From NCBI GenBank assembly GCA_964578625.1, contig CAZODQ010000003.1:1-64000 (forward strand): a stretch of 64,000 nt of DNA. Reading direction: 5' to 3'. The stretch is from CAZBSE01 sp964578625 (GTDB taxonomy: Bacteria > Actinomycetota > Humimicrobiia > Humimicrobiales > Humimicrobiaceae). The position numbers were made by a program, and so were the translations under genes. Positions 37,182-46,216 of this stretch are shown one piece after another (within the stretch, counting starts at the first letter, position 1; the number at the start of each line of letters is the position of its first letter). Under the pieces are notes generated by a model, which did not search any database, was not told the DNA's origin, and saw only the letters and a list, made by a program, of their open reading frames with translations.

Positions 37182-37240
37182 TCTAATAGAATTTACCTAT
37201 CTTTTTTGCCTAGACTTTTTAGACTAAATATATATAGAAT

Positions 37241-38923
37241 TTAAAATACTACTCTATACATTTCTTCAAGTGAAGTTAATCCCTCTGCAACTTTCATTGC
37301 CCCACATTCAAGTAAGGTTTTCATTCCTTCTTTTCTGGCGACCTCTTTAATTGCATCAGGGCTCTTTCTTTCCAGAAGCATCTCTCTGATTTTATCGGAA
37401 ACCGACAACATTGAGAATATACCGGTTCTTCCCAAATAACCGGTCTCATTACACCTTTTGCATCCAACACTCTTATAGATCTTCTTCCCTTTTAATATAG
37501 GCCTTATTTCATCACTCAAAGATGATTCCGGTATATCTATTTTTTTCTTGCAATTCTCACACAATAATCTTATCAGTCTCTGTGCAACTATACCTTTAAC
37601 TGCAGACGATATCATATACGATTCAACCCCCATCTCAAGAAGTCTTGTCAAGCTGGATGGAGCATCATTTGTGTGCAGGGTAGTCAATACTAAATGACCT
37701 GTAATAGCTGCTTCCATGGCTATTCTTGCAGTTTCCAGATCCCTTACCTCACCTATCAGGATGATATCCGGATCACTTCGAAGTAATGCTCTTAAGCCTC
37801 TGGCAAAGTCCATATGTATCTTTGGATTTACCTGAACCTGCATTATCTGAGGAAATCTATATTCTACAGGGTCTTCTATTGTAAATATCTTTTTCTCAAT
37901 ATCCGCAATCTTGGTAAGGCTGGCATAAAGGGTGGTAGTCTTTCCTGAACCGGTTGGTCCTGTAATAATAACAGCTCCATGAGGAATACTTATCATTTTC
38001 TCATATTCCGGTATAATATCACCAGACATTCCGGAATTTTCAAGGTTGAATACAGATTCGTCCCTATCCAATATTCTAATAGTTATATTTTCACCAAAGA
38101 CAGTTGGTATGGAGGCAAGCCTTAAATCAATTGTTCTGCTACTGTAATTAATAGAACTCCTTCCATCCTGGGGCAGCCTGTTTTCGGTTATATCCATCCC
38201 GCCCATTATTTTATACCTCGATATTAAAAGTCTCTGTACTGTTTTGGGAACATCCTTTATCTTCTGCAATACACCATCTATTCTAAACCTTATACCACAT
38301 TCTTTTTCCTGGGGTTCTATATGAACGTCACTGGCTCTTAATGATATTGCCTTCATTATAATCTGATTCGCAAGCCTTACCAGTGGATTTTTTTCAACTA
38401 TCGTATCTTCAAATTTTTTACCAATAGTAAAATCTTCATCTTTTATTATTTCCTTTACTTCTTTCAGACTGTATTCATCAGTGGTATACATTCCAATAAT
38501 ATCTTCTATACCCTTTTTAGTACTTAAGAACGGTTTAACGTTATAACCGGTTAACAGCCGTATTTCATCAATAGTGTTTATATCCCTCGGATCGGTCATC
38601 GCAACATGCAGTGTATTGTCAACCATTTCGAAAGGAAATACATTCCTCTTGGATGCAAAATCTTTGGATATTAGATTAGGAATGGATGGGTCAATCTTAT
38701 CCTGTATTTCATTCAAATCTACGTGATCATAACCCCTCTGGAATGAAACAAGCTCTACCAAAGTTTCATCTGATACATGTCCTTTTTTTATTAATATTTC
38801 ACCTAACTTTTCGCCAGTCTCTTTTTGGACACTCAGCGCTTCATCCAGTTGCTCTTTGGTAATAATATTCCTGTCTAAAAGTATTTTTCCAATTTTTTCT
38901 TTTCTATAATCTATATCAACCAT
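37241..38923 (-). CDS. pilB: Type IV pilus / type II secretion assembly ATPase (PilB/GspE family)
   Basis: A 560-aa hexameric secretion ATPase. The N-terminal MshEN/GspE-N domain (residues about 1-150) is followed by the AAA-like ATPase with Walker A GPTGSGKTTTLYASL, Asp box RALLRSDPDIILIGEVRD, His box TGHLVLTTLHTND and a tetracysteine zinc site (CENC ... CKRC). It would drive pilin assembly at the inner membrane. No pilC, pilT or pilin gene is in the window, so PilB versus GspE cannot be settled. Confidence 0.9.
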   Translation of the reverse strand: MVDIDYRKEKIGKILLDRNIITKEQLDEALSVQKETGEKLGEILIKKGHVSDETLVELVSFQRGYDHVDLNEIQDKIDPSIPNLISKDFASKRNVFPFEMVDNTLHVAMTDPRDINTIDEIRLLTGYNVKPFLSTKKGIEDIIGMYTTDEYSLKEVKEIIKDEDFTIGKKFEDTIVEKNPLVRLANQIIMKAISLRASDVHIEPQEKECGIRFRIDGVLQKIKDVPKTVQRLLISRYKIMGGMDITENRLPQDGRSSINYSSRTIDLRLASIPTVFGENITIRILDRDESVFNLENSGMSGDIIPEYEKMISIPHGAVIITGPTGSGKTTTLYASLTKIADIEKKIFTIEDPVEYRFPQIMQVQVNPKIHMDFARGLRALLRSDPDIILIGEVRDLETARIAMEAAITGHLVLTTLHTNDAPSSLTRLLEMGVESYMISSAVKGIVAQRLIRLLCENCKKKIDIPESSLSDEIRPILKGKKIYKSVGCKRCNETGYLGRTGIFSMLSVSDKIREMLLERKSPDAIKEVARKEGMKTLLECGAMKVAEGLTSLEEMYRVVF

Positions 38924-39082
38924 AATTTATCCTCAAAATTCATAATTAACCTCTACTATTATAATATATCTTAGCCAATATTACACATATAAATATTAAG
39001 AACAATAAAACTTTACTTTAATAAATCTTTCAAAACATATATTCATATATAATTAAAGTATTAGTTTAATATAAAAGTTTAT

Positions 39083-39850
39083 TTATTTCAATAGTCCTCT
39101 ATTTATTATACCGGCTGTGTACCCAGCTCCAAACCCGTTATCGATGTTTACTACCACCACTCCGGGGCTGCATGAATTCAGCATGGTCAGAAGCGGTGAC
39201 AATCCGTTAAAACTTGAACCATACCCTATACTAGTAGGTACTCCTATTACCGGACAGCTGACCATTGAACTTACTATACCCGGCAGTGCCCCTTCCATTC
39301 CGGCTACGGCTATAATTACATTTGACCTGTCGAGTTCTTTCCTATAACTTAGCAGCCTGTGAATACCTGCAACACCGATATCATAAATTTTTTTAACTCT
39401 GTTTTTCATAAGATAGCTGGTTATTGCTGCTTCTTCTGCTACATTTATATCCGAAGTACCCGCGCACAATACAGTTATACCTTCTTTTAATTTATTTTCC
39501 GGAATATCCAGAGGAGTATAAATGATATTTGAATTGAAATTAAACTTTCTATTTTTAATTTCTTTTTTTAACAGATTATAGATTTCAATATCAGTCCTGG
39601 TTATCAAAAGTATTGATGAATAATTCAATACCTTTTTTGCTATTTCCAGAATTTGCTCCGGAGTCTTACCTGCTCCATATATTACTTCCGGAAAATCCCT
39701 GCGCAGCATGCGGTGGTGGTCTATTTTTGCAAAACCAACATCTTCAAAATAAATTTCTTTGATTTTTAAAATTACATCATTTTTACTTCTTTTACCCTTT
39801 TTATAACCTTCAAGCAGTTCTCCCATTATTTTCTCTAATTCATTTTTCAT
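39083..39850 (-). CDS. larB: LarB-family nickel-pincer-cofactor biosynthesis protein
   Basis: A 255-aa protein matching LarB, which carboxylates nicotinic acid adenine dinucleotide in synthesis of the nickel-pincer cofactor of lactate racemase. The C-terminal half is PurE-like (LCAGTSDINVAEEAAITSYLM, GMEGALPGIVSSMVSCPVIGVPTS). The N-terminus has the DHHRMLRRDFPEVIYGAGKT region conserved in the family. LarC, LarE and LarA are not in the window, so the gene is an orphan here. Confidence 0.88.
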   Translation of the reverse strand: MKNELEKIMGELLEGYKKGKRSKNDVILKIKEIYFEDVGFAKIDHHRMLRRDFPEVIYGAGKTPEQILEIAKKVLNYSSILLITRTDIEIYNLLKKEIKNRKFNFNSNIIYTPLDIPENKLKEGITVLCAGTSDINVAEEAAITSYLMKNRVKKIYDIGVAGIHRLLSYRKELDRSNVIIAVAGMEGALPGIVSSMVSCPVIGVPTSIGYGSSFNGLSPLLTMLNSCSPGVVVVNIDNGFGAGYTAGIINRGLLK

Positions 39851-39937
39851 ATCAATAAAAATACCATAAATACGATTAATTTAAAATCAGGCGGATTCTT
39901 ATTTGACATTAAAAAAACCTTTAAAAAATGAATTGGC

Positions 39938-39985
39938 ATATTTTTAATATAAGTGTTCTTTAGTATAAAATTATATTAAAAATAT
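39938..39985 (-). terminator. AT-only 15-bp inverted repeat after hppA
   Basis: Arms ATATTTTTAATATAA (39938-39952) and its perfect reverse complement (39971-39985) enclose an 18-nt loop directly after the hppA stop at 39992. The stem has no G or C and no strong U-tract follows, so it is a weak terminator or RNA stabiliser at best. Confidence 0.45.
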
Positions 39986-39991
39986 TAAACT

Positions 39992-42121
39992 CTAAAAGTG
40001 GAATAACTTCCCTGAAAGATCTGCTACAAGAACAGCAGTTTCGATAGATATCACACTGATAAGTTTTATAAGTATATTCATAGATGGCCCTGCGGTATCC
40101 TTTAAAGGATCCCCTACGGTATCACCTACAACAGAAGCTGCATGCTCTGGAGTCCCGCTTCTTCCTTCCTCTTCAATCTTCTTTTTGGCATTATCCATTG
40201 ATCCACCTGCATTTGCCATAAAAATTGCCTGGGCAAATCCTGATAGAAGTGTACCGATAATCAGTGCTATTACTCCCCCCGGACCCAGTAATATCCCGAC
40301 AACCACTGGAATTACAAATATAGCTATTCCTGGTATGATTATACCTCTCTGGGCAGCCCTAGTTACAATAGTTATAAAAGTTTTAGGATCTCCCTTTGAT
40401 TTACCTGCCATTATTCCTTTTATTTGTTTCCTTGCTTCAATTACAACTTTATTAGCAGCATTACCTACCGCTCCCAATAAAATAGATGTAAAGAAGAATG
40501 GCAAAATTACACCTATAAAAAGACCTGCCAGTATCTTTGGATCTCTCATAAAATTTAAAAGCACATCTTCTTTTAAGAGTTCGATCTTGGAAAAATAAGC
40601 CTGACCAAGTGCCAACGCAGTAATCGCAGCACTTCCAATTAAAATACCCTTGCCGATTGCAGCAGTTGTATTCCCCACTGCATCAAGTTTATCTGTATTT
40701 CTCCTGACTTCCGGTGGAAGTTCGGCCATTTCTGCTATACCTCCGGCATTATCAGCAATAGGTCCATAAACATCTATTGCAATAGCAAAAGGAGAAGTTG
40801 AGAGCATGGCTACAGCAGCAATGGCTACACCGTACAGACCCATTTTTAAGTCAGCAGCACCTCCTGATATATAGAAACTAAAAAGCATAACTGCGATTAC
40901 AGTAAGAGCCGGAAGTATTGTACTTTCCATGCCATAGGCAAGACCGTTTACCACCAGGGTACCCGGACCGGACTTGGCGCTTTCTGTTATTCCTCTGGTA
41001 GGTCTGTATCTTGAATCTGTGTAGATCAGTGTAAATAAACCGATTAAAAATCCTGCTGCCAGTCCTCCTATAGATGCATAAAAAAGGAAATTATATTCAT
41101 TACCTATTATATACTTTACGATAAAATAAGACATTGCCATTATAGCTACTACTGTAATAAGCAGTCCGGATAAGGTTGTCCCTGTAAGAAGGGAAACTGT
41201 TGCCTCTTCTTTATATCTTGCTACTATGAGCTTGATTATAAATATCGCAAGAATCGAAGCCAGTGCACCGGAGGTTGCGATTGTCATAGGCAGTAATATG
41301 CTTTTTAATATAAGAGGAGAATTTCTGAATGCAAGAAATCCTAAAAACGCTGCCGCAACTATGGAACCTATCCAGGACTCCAGAGCATCTGCCTTCATAC
41401 CTCCCACATCTCCGACATTATCACCTACATTATCAGCTATGGTAGCCGGGTTCCTGTAATCATCTTCTCTCAGTCCTAATTCAACTTTTCCTACATAATC
41501 TGCACCCATATCTGCAGCCTTTGTAAAAATTCCTCCGCCGGTTCTCATAAAGAATGCAGCAAAGCTTGCTCCTATCGTACATGTGACCAATACATCCACT
41601 ACACTATGTAAAGTATTTATCTGATCCAGCCCCCCCCTTCCATACCACCAATAAAGAATATTAAACCAGAAAGCGGTGAAAGAAAGGACAGCAACAGCCA
41701 GGAGTAGACCGGATGCAGATGCTGCTGTAAATGCTATATTCATAGCTTCACCCAGGCCTTTTTCTTTTGCAGCAAATGTCACCCTGGAGTTTGCAGTGGT
41801 AGAAATATCCATTCCTATATATCCTATAAGCAGGCTTAATCCCATACCGGTAGCGAAAGCCGGGATTGATGCAAGCTCAAGATAACCGAACTTTACCATT
41901 ACCGCAAATATTGCAGTCACTGCAATAAAAAATATACTGATTACCTTAAGCTGCTGATTAAGATATGCCCTGCTTCCTATATGAATAGCTTTTGAAATTT
42001 CCTTCATTCTTTCAGTTCCCCTGCTTTTCTTACTTACGAGTATTGAAAATATTATTGCCAGAATCAGAGCCAGACCAGATCCGATAAAAGGAACAATCCT
42101 AATAAATAAAAGAACCGACAC
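39992..42121 (-). CDS. hppA: Membrane-bound ion-translocating pyrophosphatase
   Basis: About 709 aa with roughly 16 hydrophobic segments. It couples pyrophosphate hydrolysis to H+ or Na+ export. The catalytic loop DNVGDNVGDVGGMKADALESW (near residue 235) and a second conserved loop (DAVGNTTAAIGKG) are visible. Ala in GNTTAA, rather than Lys, fits the K+-dependent subclass. Proton or sodium selectivity cannot be settled by eye. I set the start at the GTG at 42121, 6 nt from a perfect AAAGGAGG; the longer frame from 42163 is unsupported. Confidence 0.96.
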   Translation of the reverse strand: MSVLLFIRIVPFIGSGLALILAIIFSILVSKKSRGTERMKEISKAIHIGSRAYLNQQLKVISIFFIAVTAIFAVMVKFGYLELASIPAFATGMGLSLLIGYIGMDISTTANSRVTFAAKEKGLGEAMNIAFTAASASGLLLAVAVLSFTAFWFNILYWWYGRGGLDQINTLHSVVDVLVTCTIGASFAAFFMRTGGGIFTKAADMGADYVGKVELGLREDDYRNPATIADNVGDNVGDVGGMKADALESWIGSIVAAAFLGFLAFRNSPLILKSILLPMTIATSGALASILAIFIIKLIVARYKEEATVSLLTGTTLSGLLITVVAIMAMSYFIVKYIIGNEYNFLFYASIGGLAAGFLIGLFTLIYTDSRYRPTRGITESAKSGPGTLVVNGLAYGMESTILPALTVIAVMLFSFYISGGAADLKMGLYGVAIAAVAMLSTSPFAIAIDVYGPIADNAGGIAEMAELPPEVRRNTDKLDAVGNTTAAIGKGILIGSAAITALALGQAYFSKIELLKEDVLLNFMRDPKILAGLFIGVILPFFFTSILLGAVGNAANKVVIEARKQIKGIMAGKSKGDPKTFITIVTRAAQRGIIIPGIAIFVIPVVVGILLGPGGVIALIIGTLLSGFAQAIFMANAGGSMDNAKKKIEEEGRSGTPEHAASVVGDTVGDPLKDTAGPSMNILIKLISVISIETAVLVADLSGKLFHF

Positions 42122-42247
42122 GAAATACCTCCTTTTAAAATTACCAAATAAACTGCAGGACATTTAAAAAGCTTAAATACCCAAGAACATTCGCGAATAT
42201 TTTATTAAATATAGATAGAATAAGCAATTACATTTTACATTAAAATT

Positions 42248-42664
42248 CTATTCTCCTATGACCTGCACAAAAATTTCACGCGAACGGGGCCTGTTATCAT
42301 GATCAATGATAACTATCTGCTGCCATGTGCCGAGAACTAACCCGCCATTAGAAAGGGGTACAGTAATACCCGGACCCATAAACGTAGCACGTATATGTGA
42401 GAAGCCGTTGTCATCACCCCATGTTTGTGAATGCCGTGTATGTTTATTGCTTGAAATAAATTCTTCCAGCTGCTGCCGCACATCCTCCACCAGTGCCGGC
42501 TCATACTCCATAGTCGAAACGGAAGCAGTCGAACCAATGACAAAAACATTTGCTAGTCCATTCTTTATACCGGACTTTTCAACAATGCTTTTAACCTGAT
42601 CAGTAATATTCTTAATATCTGAAAATCCTTTTGTAGACAAAGTGATTCTTTTACTAAATACCAT
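42248..42664 (-). CDS. YjbQ family protein (secondary thiamine-phosphate synthase enzyme, UPF0047)
   Basis: A 138-aa single-domain protein with the family motifs GSTASVSTMEYEP, HSQTWGDDNGFSHIRATFMG and LGTWQQIVIIDHDN. E. coli YjbQ has weak thiamine-phosphate synthase activity, but the true role is unclear. No thiamine genes are nearby. It stands alone between hppA and cimA with gaps of about 126 bp on each side. Confidence 0.88.
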   Translation of the reverse strand: MVFSKRITLSTKGFSDIKNITDQVKSIVEKSGIKNGLANVFVIGSTASVSTMEYEPALVEDVRQQLEEFISSNKHTRHSQTWGDDNGFSHIRATFMGPGITVPLSNGGLVLGTWQQIVIIDHDNRPRSREIFVQVIGE

Positions 42665-42790
42665 AGTGTCTATCCCTCAGATTTTAATAATATAGCTTTT
42701 TATCCATAATGTATTTTATAAAGAAAATCATTTTTAATAATCCGGATATTTCCAATATACTATAAATAAGTAATTTCGTTTTTTGTAAGT

Positions 42791-44377
42791 TTATTTGTTC
42801 TTTTCCACATGCATAAGCCCGTATACGATACTGTCTTCCAGTGCCTGCCAGCTGGCTTCTATTATATTTTCCGATACTCCTATTGTCCCCCAGCTGTTTT
42901 CACCGTCCGATGACTCTATCAGCACCCTTACTACTGCTCCTGTTCCCTTCTTTTCATTCAGCACCCTGACCTTGAAGTCAGTAAGAGCAATTTTTGACAG
43001 CTCTGGGTAACAGCTCTGTATTGCTTTCCTGAGTGCACTATCCAGTGCATTTACAGGACCATTACCTTCTGCGGTTTCGATTATCTTTTTATCATTTATA
43101 AGTACTTTGACCGTAGCTTCGGAAAGCATTCTGCCGTCTTCCTTTTTTTCATTTAATACCCTAAAGCTTTCCAGTTTGAAAAATTTTTTCTTTATACCTG
43201 TGACTTCTTTCACAAGCAATTCAAAACTCCCGTCAGCTGCCTCGAACTGATAGCCCCTGTGTTCCATATTTTGAACCCTGTTTAAAATCTCACTTACCTT
43301 TTTTAAGTCATTTTCCAGATTGATTCCGAATTCCTTTGCTCTGATTATTATGGACTTTTTACCGGAAAGTTCTGAAATCAGGATCTCCCTAGTATTTCCC
43401 ACCGTTTCAGGGTCAACATGCTCGAAAGCTTTCGATACCTTACTCACTCCGCTGGCGTGCATACCTCCTTTATGTGTAAATGCATTCTTGCCTACAAACG
43501 GCTGGCTGGCATTTGCTATCTGATTCGCAGTCTCATTTAAAAACCGGGAAAGATTTGTCAAATGCTTTAAACTGCCTTCCTTTAAGCATCTTTTCTTCAG
43601 CTTTATCTCCAGATTTGGGATTATCTGACACAAATCGGCATTGCCGCACCTCTCACCGTATCCATTAACAGTACCATGGACCATTTTTATTCCCTTTTCC
43701 ACAGCTATCAAAGTATTCGCAGTGGCACACCCGCTGTCATTATGAAAATGAGCTCCTAAAGCTGCCTCTATTTCATTATTTACTTTATCGATTATATCTA
43801 TAACATCACTTGGGACCATTCCTCCATTAGTATCACACAGGCATATAAAATCCGCTCCGGCTTCAAATGCTGCTTCTAAAGTTCTTAGAGCATAGTCCGG
43901 ATTTTCCTTAAAACCATCAAAAAAATGTTCTGCATCAAAAATCACTTCAGGGAAATATTTTTTCAGGTACTTTACGGAATCATAGATCATACTTAAATTA
44001 TTTTCCAGAGTAGTCTCTATAATTTTTTCAGCATGAAGAGAAGAAGATTTACCAACAATACAAACACCGTCCGAACCCGACTGGATCAGCTGTTTTATAT
44101 TATTATCTTCTTCTACCTTCATATCCTTATATCTTGTCATCCCAAATGCAATTATTTTTGAATATTTGAATTTTCTGCCTTTTAGCTTTTCAAATAACTC
44201 CATTTCCTTAGGATTTGAAGCAGGGAATCCGACTTCGATATAATCAATGCCAATATCGTCAAATCTTTCTATTATCTGTAACTTGTCGTTGACAGAAAAG
44301 GATATATCTGCTCTCTGTGCACCGTCTCTTAATGTCGTGTCCAGTATATATATTTTATCTTTTTCCATATTATTCAT
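42791..44377 (-). CDS. cimA: (R)-citramalate synthase
   Basis: A 528-aa Claisen condensing enzyme that joins pyruvate and acetyl-CoA, the first step of the threonine-independent route to isoleucine. The catalytic barrel begins LDTTLRDGAQ (CimA-type; LeuA has DGEQ) with metal His in GAHFHNDSG and NGYGERCGNADL. The C-terminal regulatory domain runs from about residue 390. It follows leuD by 16 bp, so leuCD probably serve both leucine and isoleucine. Confidence 0.93.
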   Translation of the reverse strand: MNNMEKDKIYILDTTLRDGAQRADISFSVNDKLQIIERFDDIGIDYIEVGFPASNPKEMELFEKLKGRKFKYSKIIAFGMTRYKDMKVEEDNNIKQLIQSGSDGVCIVGKSSSLHAEKIIETTLENNLSMIYDSVKYLKKYFPEVIFDAEHFFDGFKENPDYALRTLEAAFEAGADFICLCDTNGGMVPSDVIDIIDKVNNEIEAALGAHFHNDSGCATANTLIAVEKGIKMVHGTVNGYGERCGNADLCQIIPNLEIKLKKRCLKEGSLKHLTNLSRFLNETANQIANASQPFVGKNAFTHKGGMHASGVSKVSKAFEHVDPETVGNTREILISELSGKKSIIIRAKEFGINLENDLKKVSEILNRVQNMEHRGYQFEAADGSFELLVKEVTGIKKKFFKLESFRVLNEKKEDGRMLSEATVKVLINDKKIIETAEGNGPVNALDSALRKAIQSCYPELSKIALTDFKVRVLNEKKGTGAVVRVLIESSDGENSWGTIGVSENIIEASWQALEDSIVYGLMHVEKNK

Positions 44378-44392
44378 TTCACCTATACAAAA

Positions 44393-44887
44393 TCATTTTT
44401 TCATATTTTCCCTGGTAAAATTTATATAGCCCCCGCTCTTTAACACTTTTTGGATAAACTCCGGAAAAGGATTTATAGTAAAAACTTTATCCCTGGTAAT
44501 ATCTACTATTTTACCCTTTTCTAGATCTATCTCCAGTTCATCCCCATCCTCTATAAAATCGCTCGCCTCTTTGTTTGCAATTACAGGAAGGCCTATATTT
44601 ATAGAATTCCTGAAAAAAATACGGGCAAATGAAACAGCTATTATAGCACGCACTCCACTGGCCTTAATGGACAGAGGAGCATGCTCTCTTGAAGAACCAC
44701 AGCCGAAATTATTTCCAGCTACTATTATCTTCCTATTTTTTACTTTTTCCTTAAATTCCTTATCCAGGTCTTCGAAACAGTGTACAGCCAGTTCTCTTCC
44801 ATCAGCAGTATTAAGATAACGGGCCGGTATTATGACATCGGTATTAATATTGTTCCCATATTTTATGGCTTTTTCCCTTATTATCAA
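44393..44887 (-). CDS. leuD: 3-isopropylmalate dehydratase small subunit
   Basis: A 164-aa swivelling-domain subunit of isopropylmalate isomerase, with the substrate loop GNNFGCGSSREHAPLSI and the N-terminal NINTDVIIPARYL. The start is TTG at 44887, overlapping the leuC stop as TTGA, with a strong GAGGAGG 7 nt upstream. It pairs with LeuC and may also handle (R)-citramalate made by the adjacent CimA. Confidence 0.96.
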   Translation of the reverse strand: MIIREKAIKYGNNINTDVIIPARYLNTADGRELAVHCFEDLDKEFKEKVKNRKIIVAGNNFGCGSSREHAPLSIKASGVRAIIAVSFARIFFRNSINIGLPVIANKEASDFIEDGDELEIDLEKGKIVDITRDKVFTINPFPEFIQKVLKSGGYINFTRENMKK

Positions 44888-46191
44888 TTCAATACCTCCT
44901 CTGGAGTAGCTATTCTGCCCGCTAAGGCAGATGCAGCAGCAACAGATGGACCACTTAGATATACTTCACTTTTAGGATGCCCCATCCTCCCTACAAAATT
45001 CCTATTAGTTGTAGAGACGGCTCTTTCACCTTCTGCCAGTACACCCATATGGCCCCCTAAACAAGGTCCGCAGGTCGGAGTACTCACTACACATCCGGAT
45101 TTTATAAAAATTTCCAAATATCCCCTTTTCATTGCCTCTAGATAAATATTTTGAGTAGCAGGAATTATTATGGTCCTGATATTTTCATTTATTTTTCTGC
45201 CTTTTAAAATTTCTGCTGCAATCCCTAAATCTTCCATCCTCCCATTTGTGCAGGAGCCTATTACCACCTGGTCTATCACAACATCCGATAAATCACTGGC
45301 ATTTTTAGTATTAGACGGAAGATGAGGAGCTGCCACCTGCAGCTCTATATTAGAGCAATCTATATTATAAATACTATCGTATTCCGCATCAGGATCGCTT
45401 TTAAATATCCTATAATCTCTATTTTTCCTTATTTTTAAATATTCTTCAGTAACTTCATCGACCTCAAATATCCCGAATTTACCGCCTGCCTCAATAGCCA
45501 TATTGGACATGGTAAATCTGGAATCTATGGACAGTTCCTTTATAACCGGACCGGTAAATTCCATAGAACTATAAGTCGCTCCGTCGACTCCGATCAAACC
45601 TATGGTATAAAGAATTAAATCTTTGCCGGTTATCCATTTTTTAAGACTGCCTTGATAAATAAATTTTAAAGTTTTTGGTATCATAAACCACAATTTTCCA
45701 GTAGCCATAGCCACTGTTATATCCGTACTCCCTACACCGGTCGAAGCTGCTCCCAGAGCTCCGTAAGTGCAGGTGTGCGAATCTGCACCGACAATCAAGT
45801 CACCCGGCAGCACTAGGCCCATTTCGGGAAGCAGTGCATGTTCTATGCCCATTTTCCCAATCTCAAAATAATTCTTAATATTAAACTCCCTTGCAAATTC
45901 TCTCATTATCTTACACTGCTGAGCCGATTTTATATCTTTATTTGGGGCAAAATGATCGGGTACAATAATTACTTTTTCCTTATCAAAAACGCTGCTCACA
46001 CCTAATTTTTTAAACTCTTCAATCGCTATAGGTAAAGTAATATCATTGCCGAGTACTATATCTACACTGGCATTCACGATTTCACCTTCCGATACATAAT
46101 CCCTGCCGCAATGTGAAGCAAGTATCTTCTGGGCTATAGTCTGTGGATTATTTTTTTTACTCAATTCCTCAACTGCCTTTCTAGCCGACAA
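44884..46191 (-). CDS. leuC: 3-isopropylmalate dehydratase large subunit
   Basis: A 435-aa aconitase-superfamily protein carrying the [4Fe-4S] cluster that isomerises 2- to 3-isopropylmalate. Cluster Cys residues are visible in GSCTNGRMED and TPTCGPCLGGHMG. Substrate residues occur in SHTCTYGALGAA. The N-terminal start is uncertain: TTG at 46191 has no ribosome site and no in-frame ATG exists upstream before a stop. It is coupled to leuD by stop/start overlap. Confidence 0.95.
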   Translation of the reverse strand: MSARKAVEELSKKNNPQTIAQKILASHCGRDYVSEGEIVNASVDIVLGNDITLPIAIEEFKKLGVSSVFDKEKVIIVPDHFAPNKDIKSAQQCKIMREFAREFNIKNYFEIGKMGIEHALLPEMGLVLPGDLIVGADSHTCTYGALGAASTGVGSTDITVAMATGKLWFMIPKTLKFIYQGSLKKWITGKDLILYTIGLIGVDGATYSSMEFTGPVIKELSIDSRFTMSNMAIEAGGKFGIFEVDEVTEEYLKIRKNRDYRIFKSDPDAEYDSIYNIDCSNIELQVAAPHLPSNTKNASDLSDVVIDQVVIGSCTNGRMEDLGIAAEILKGRKINENIRTIIIPATQNIYLEAMKRGYLEIFIKSGCVVSTPTCGPCLGGHMGVLAEGERAVSTTNRNFVGRMGHPKSEVYLSGPSVAAASALAGRIATPEEVLN

Positions 46192-46216
46192 AATTTCGAT
46201 TTTATCATAAAATCAA

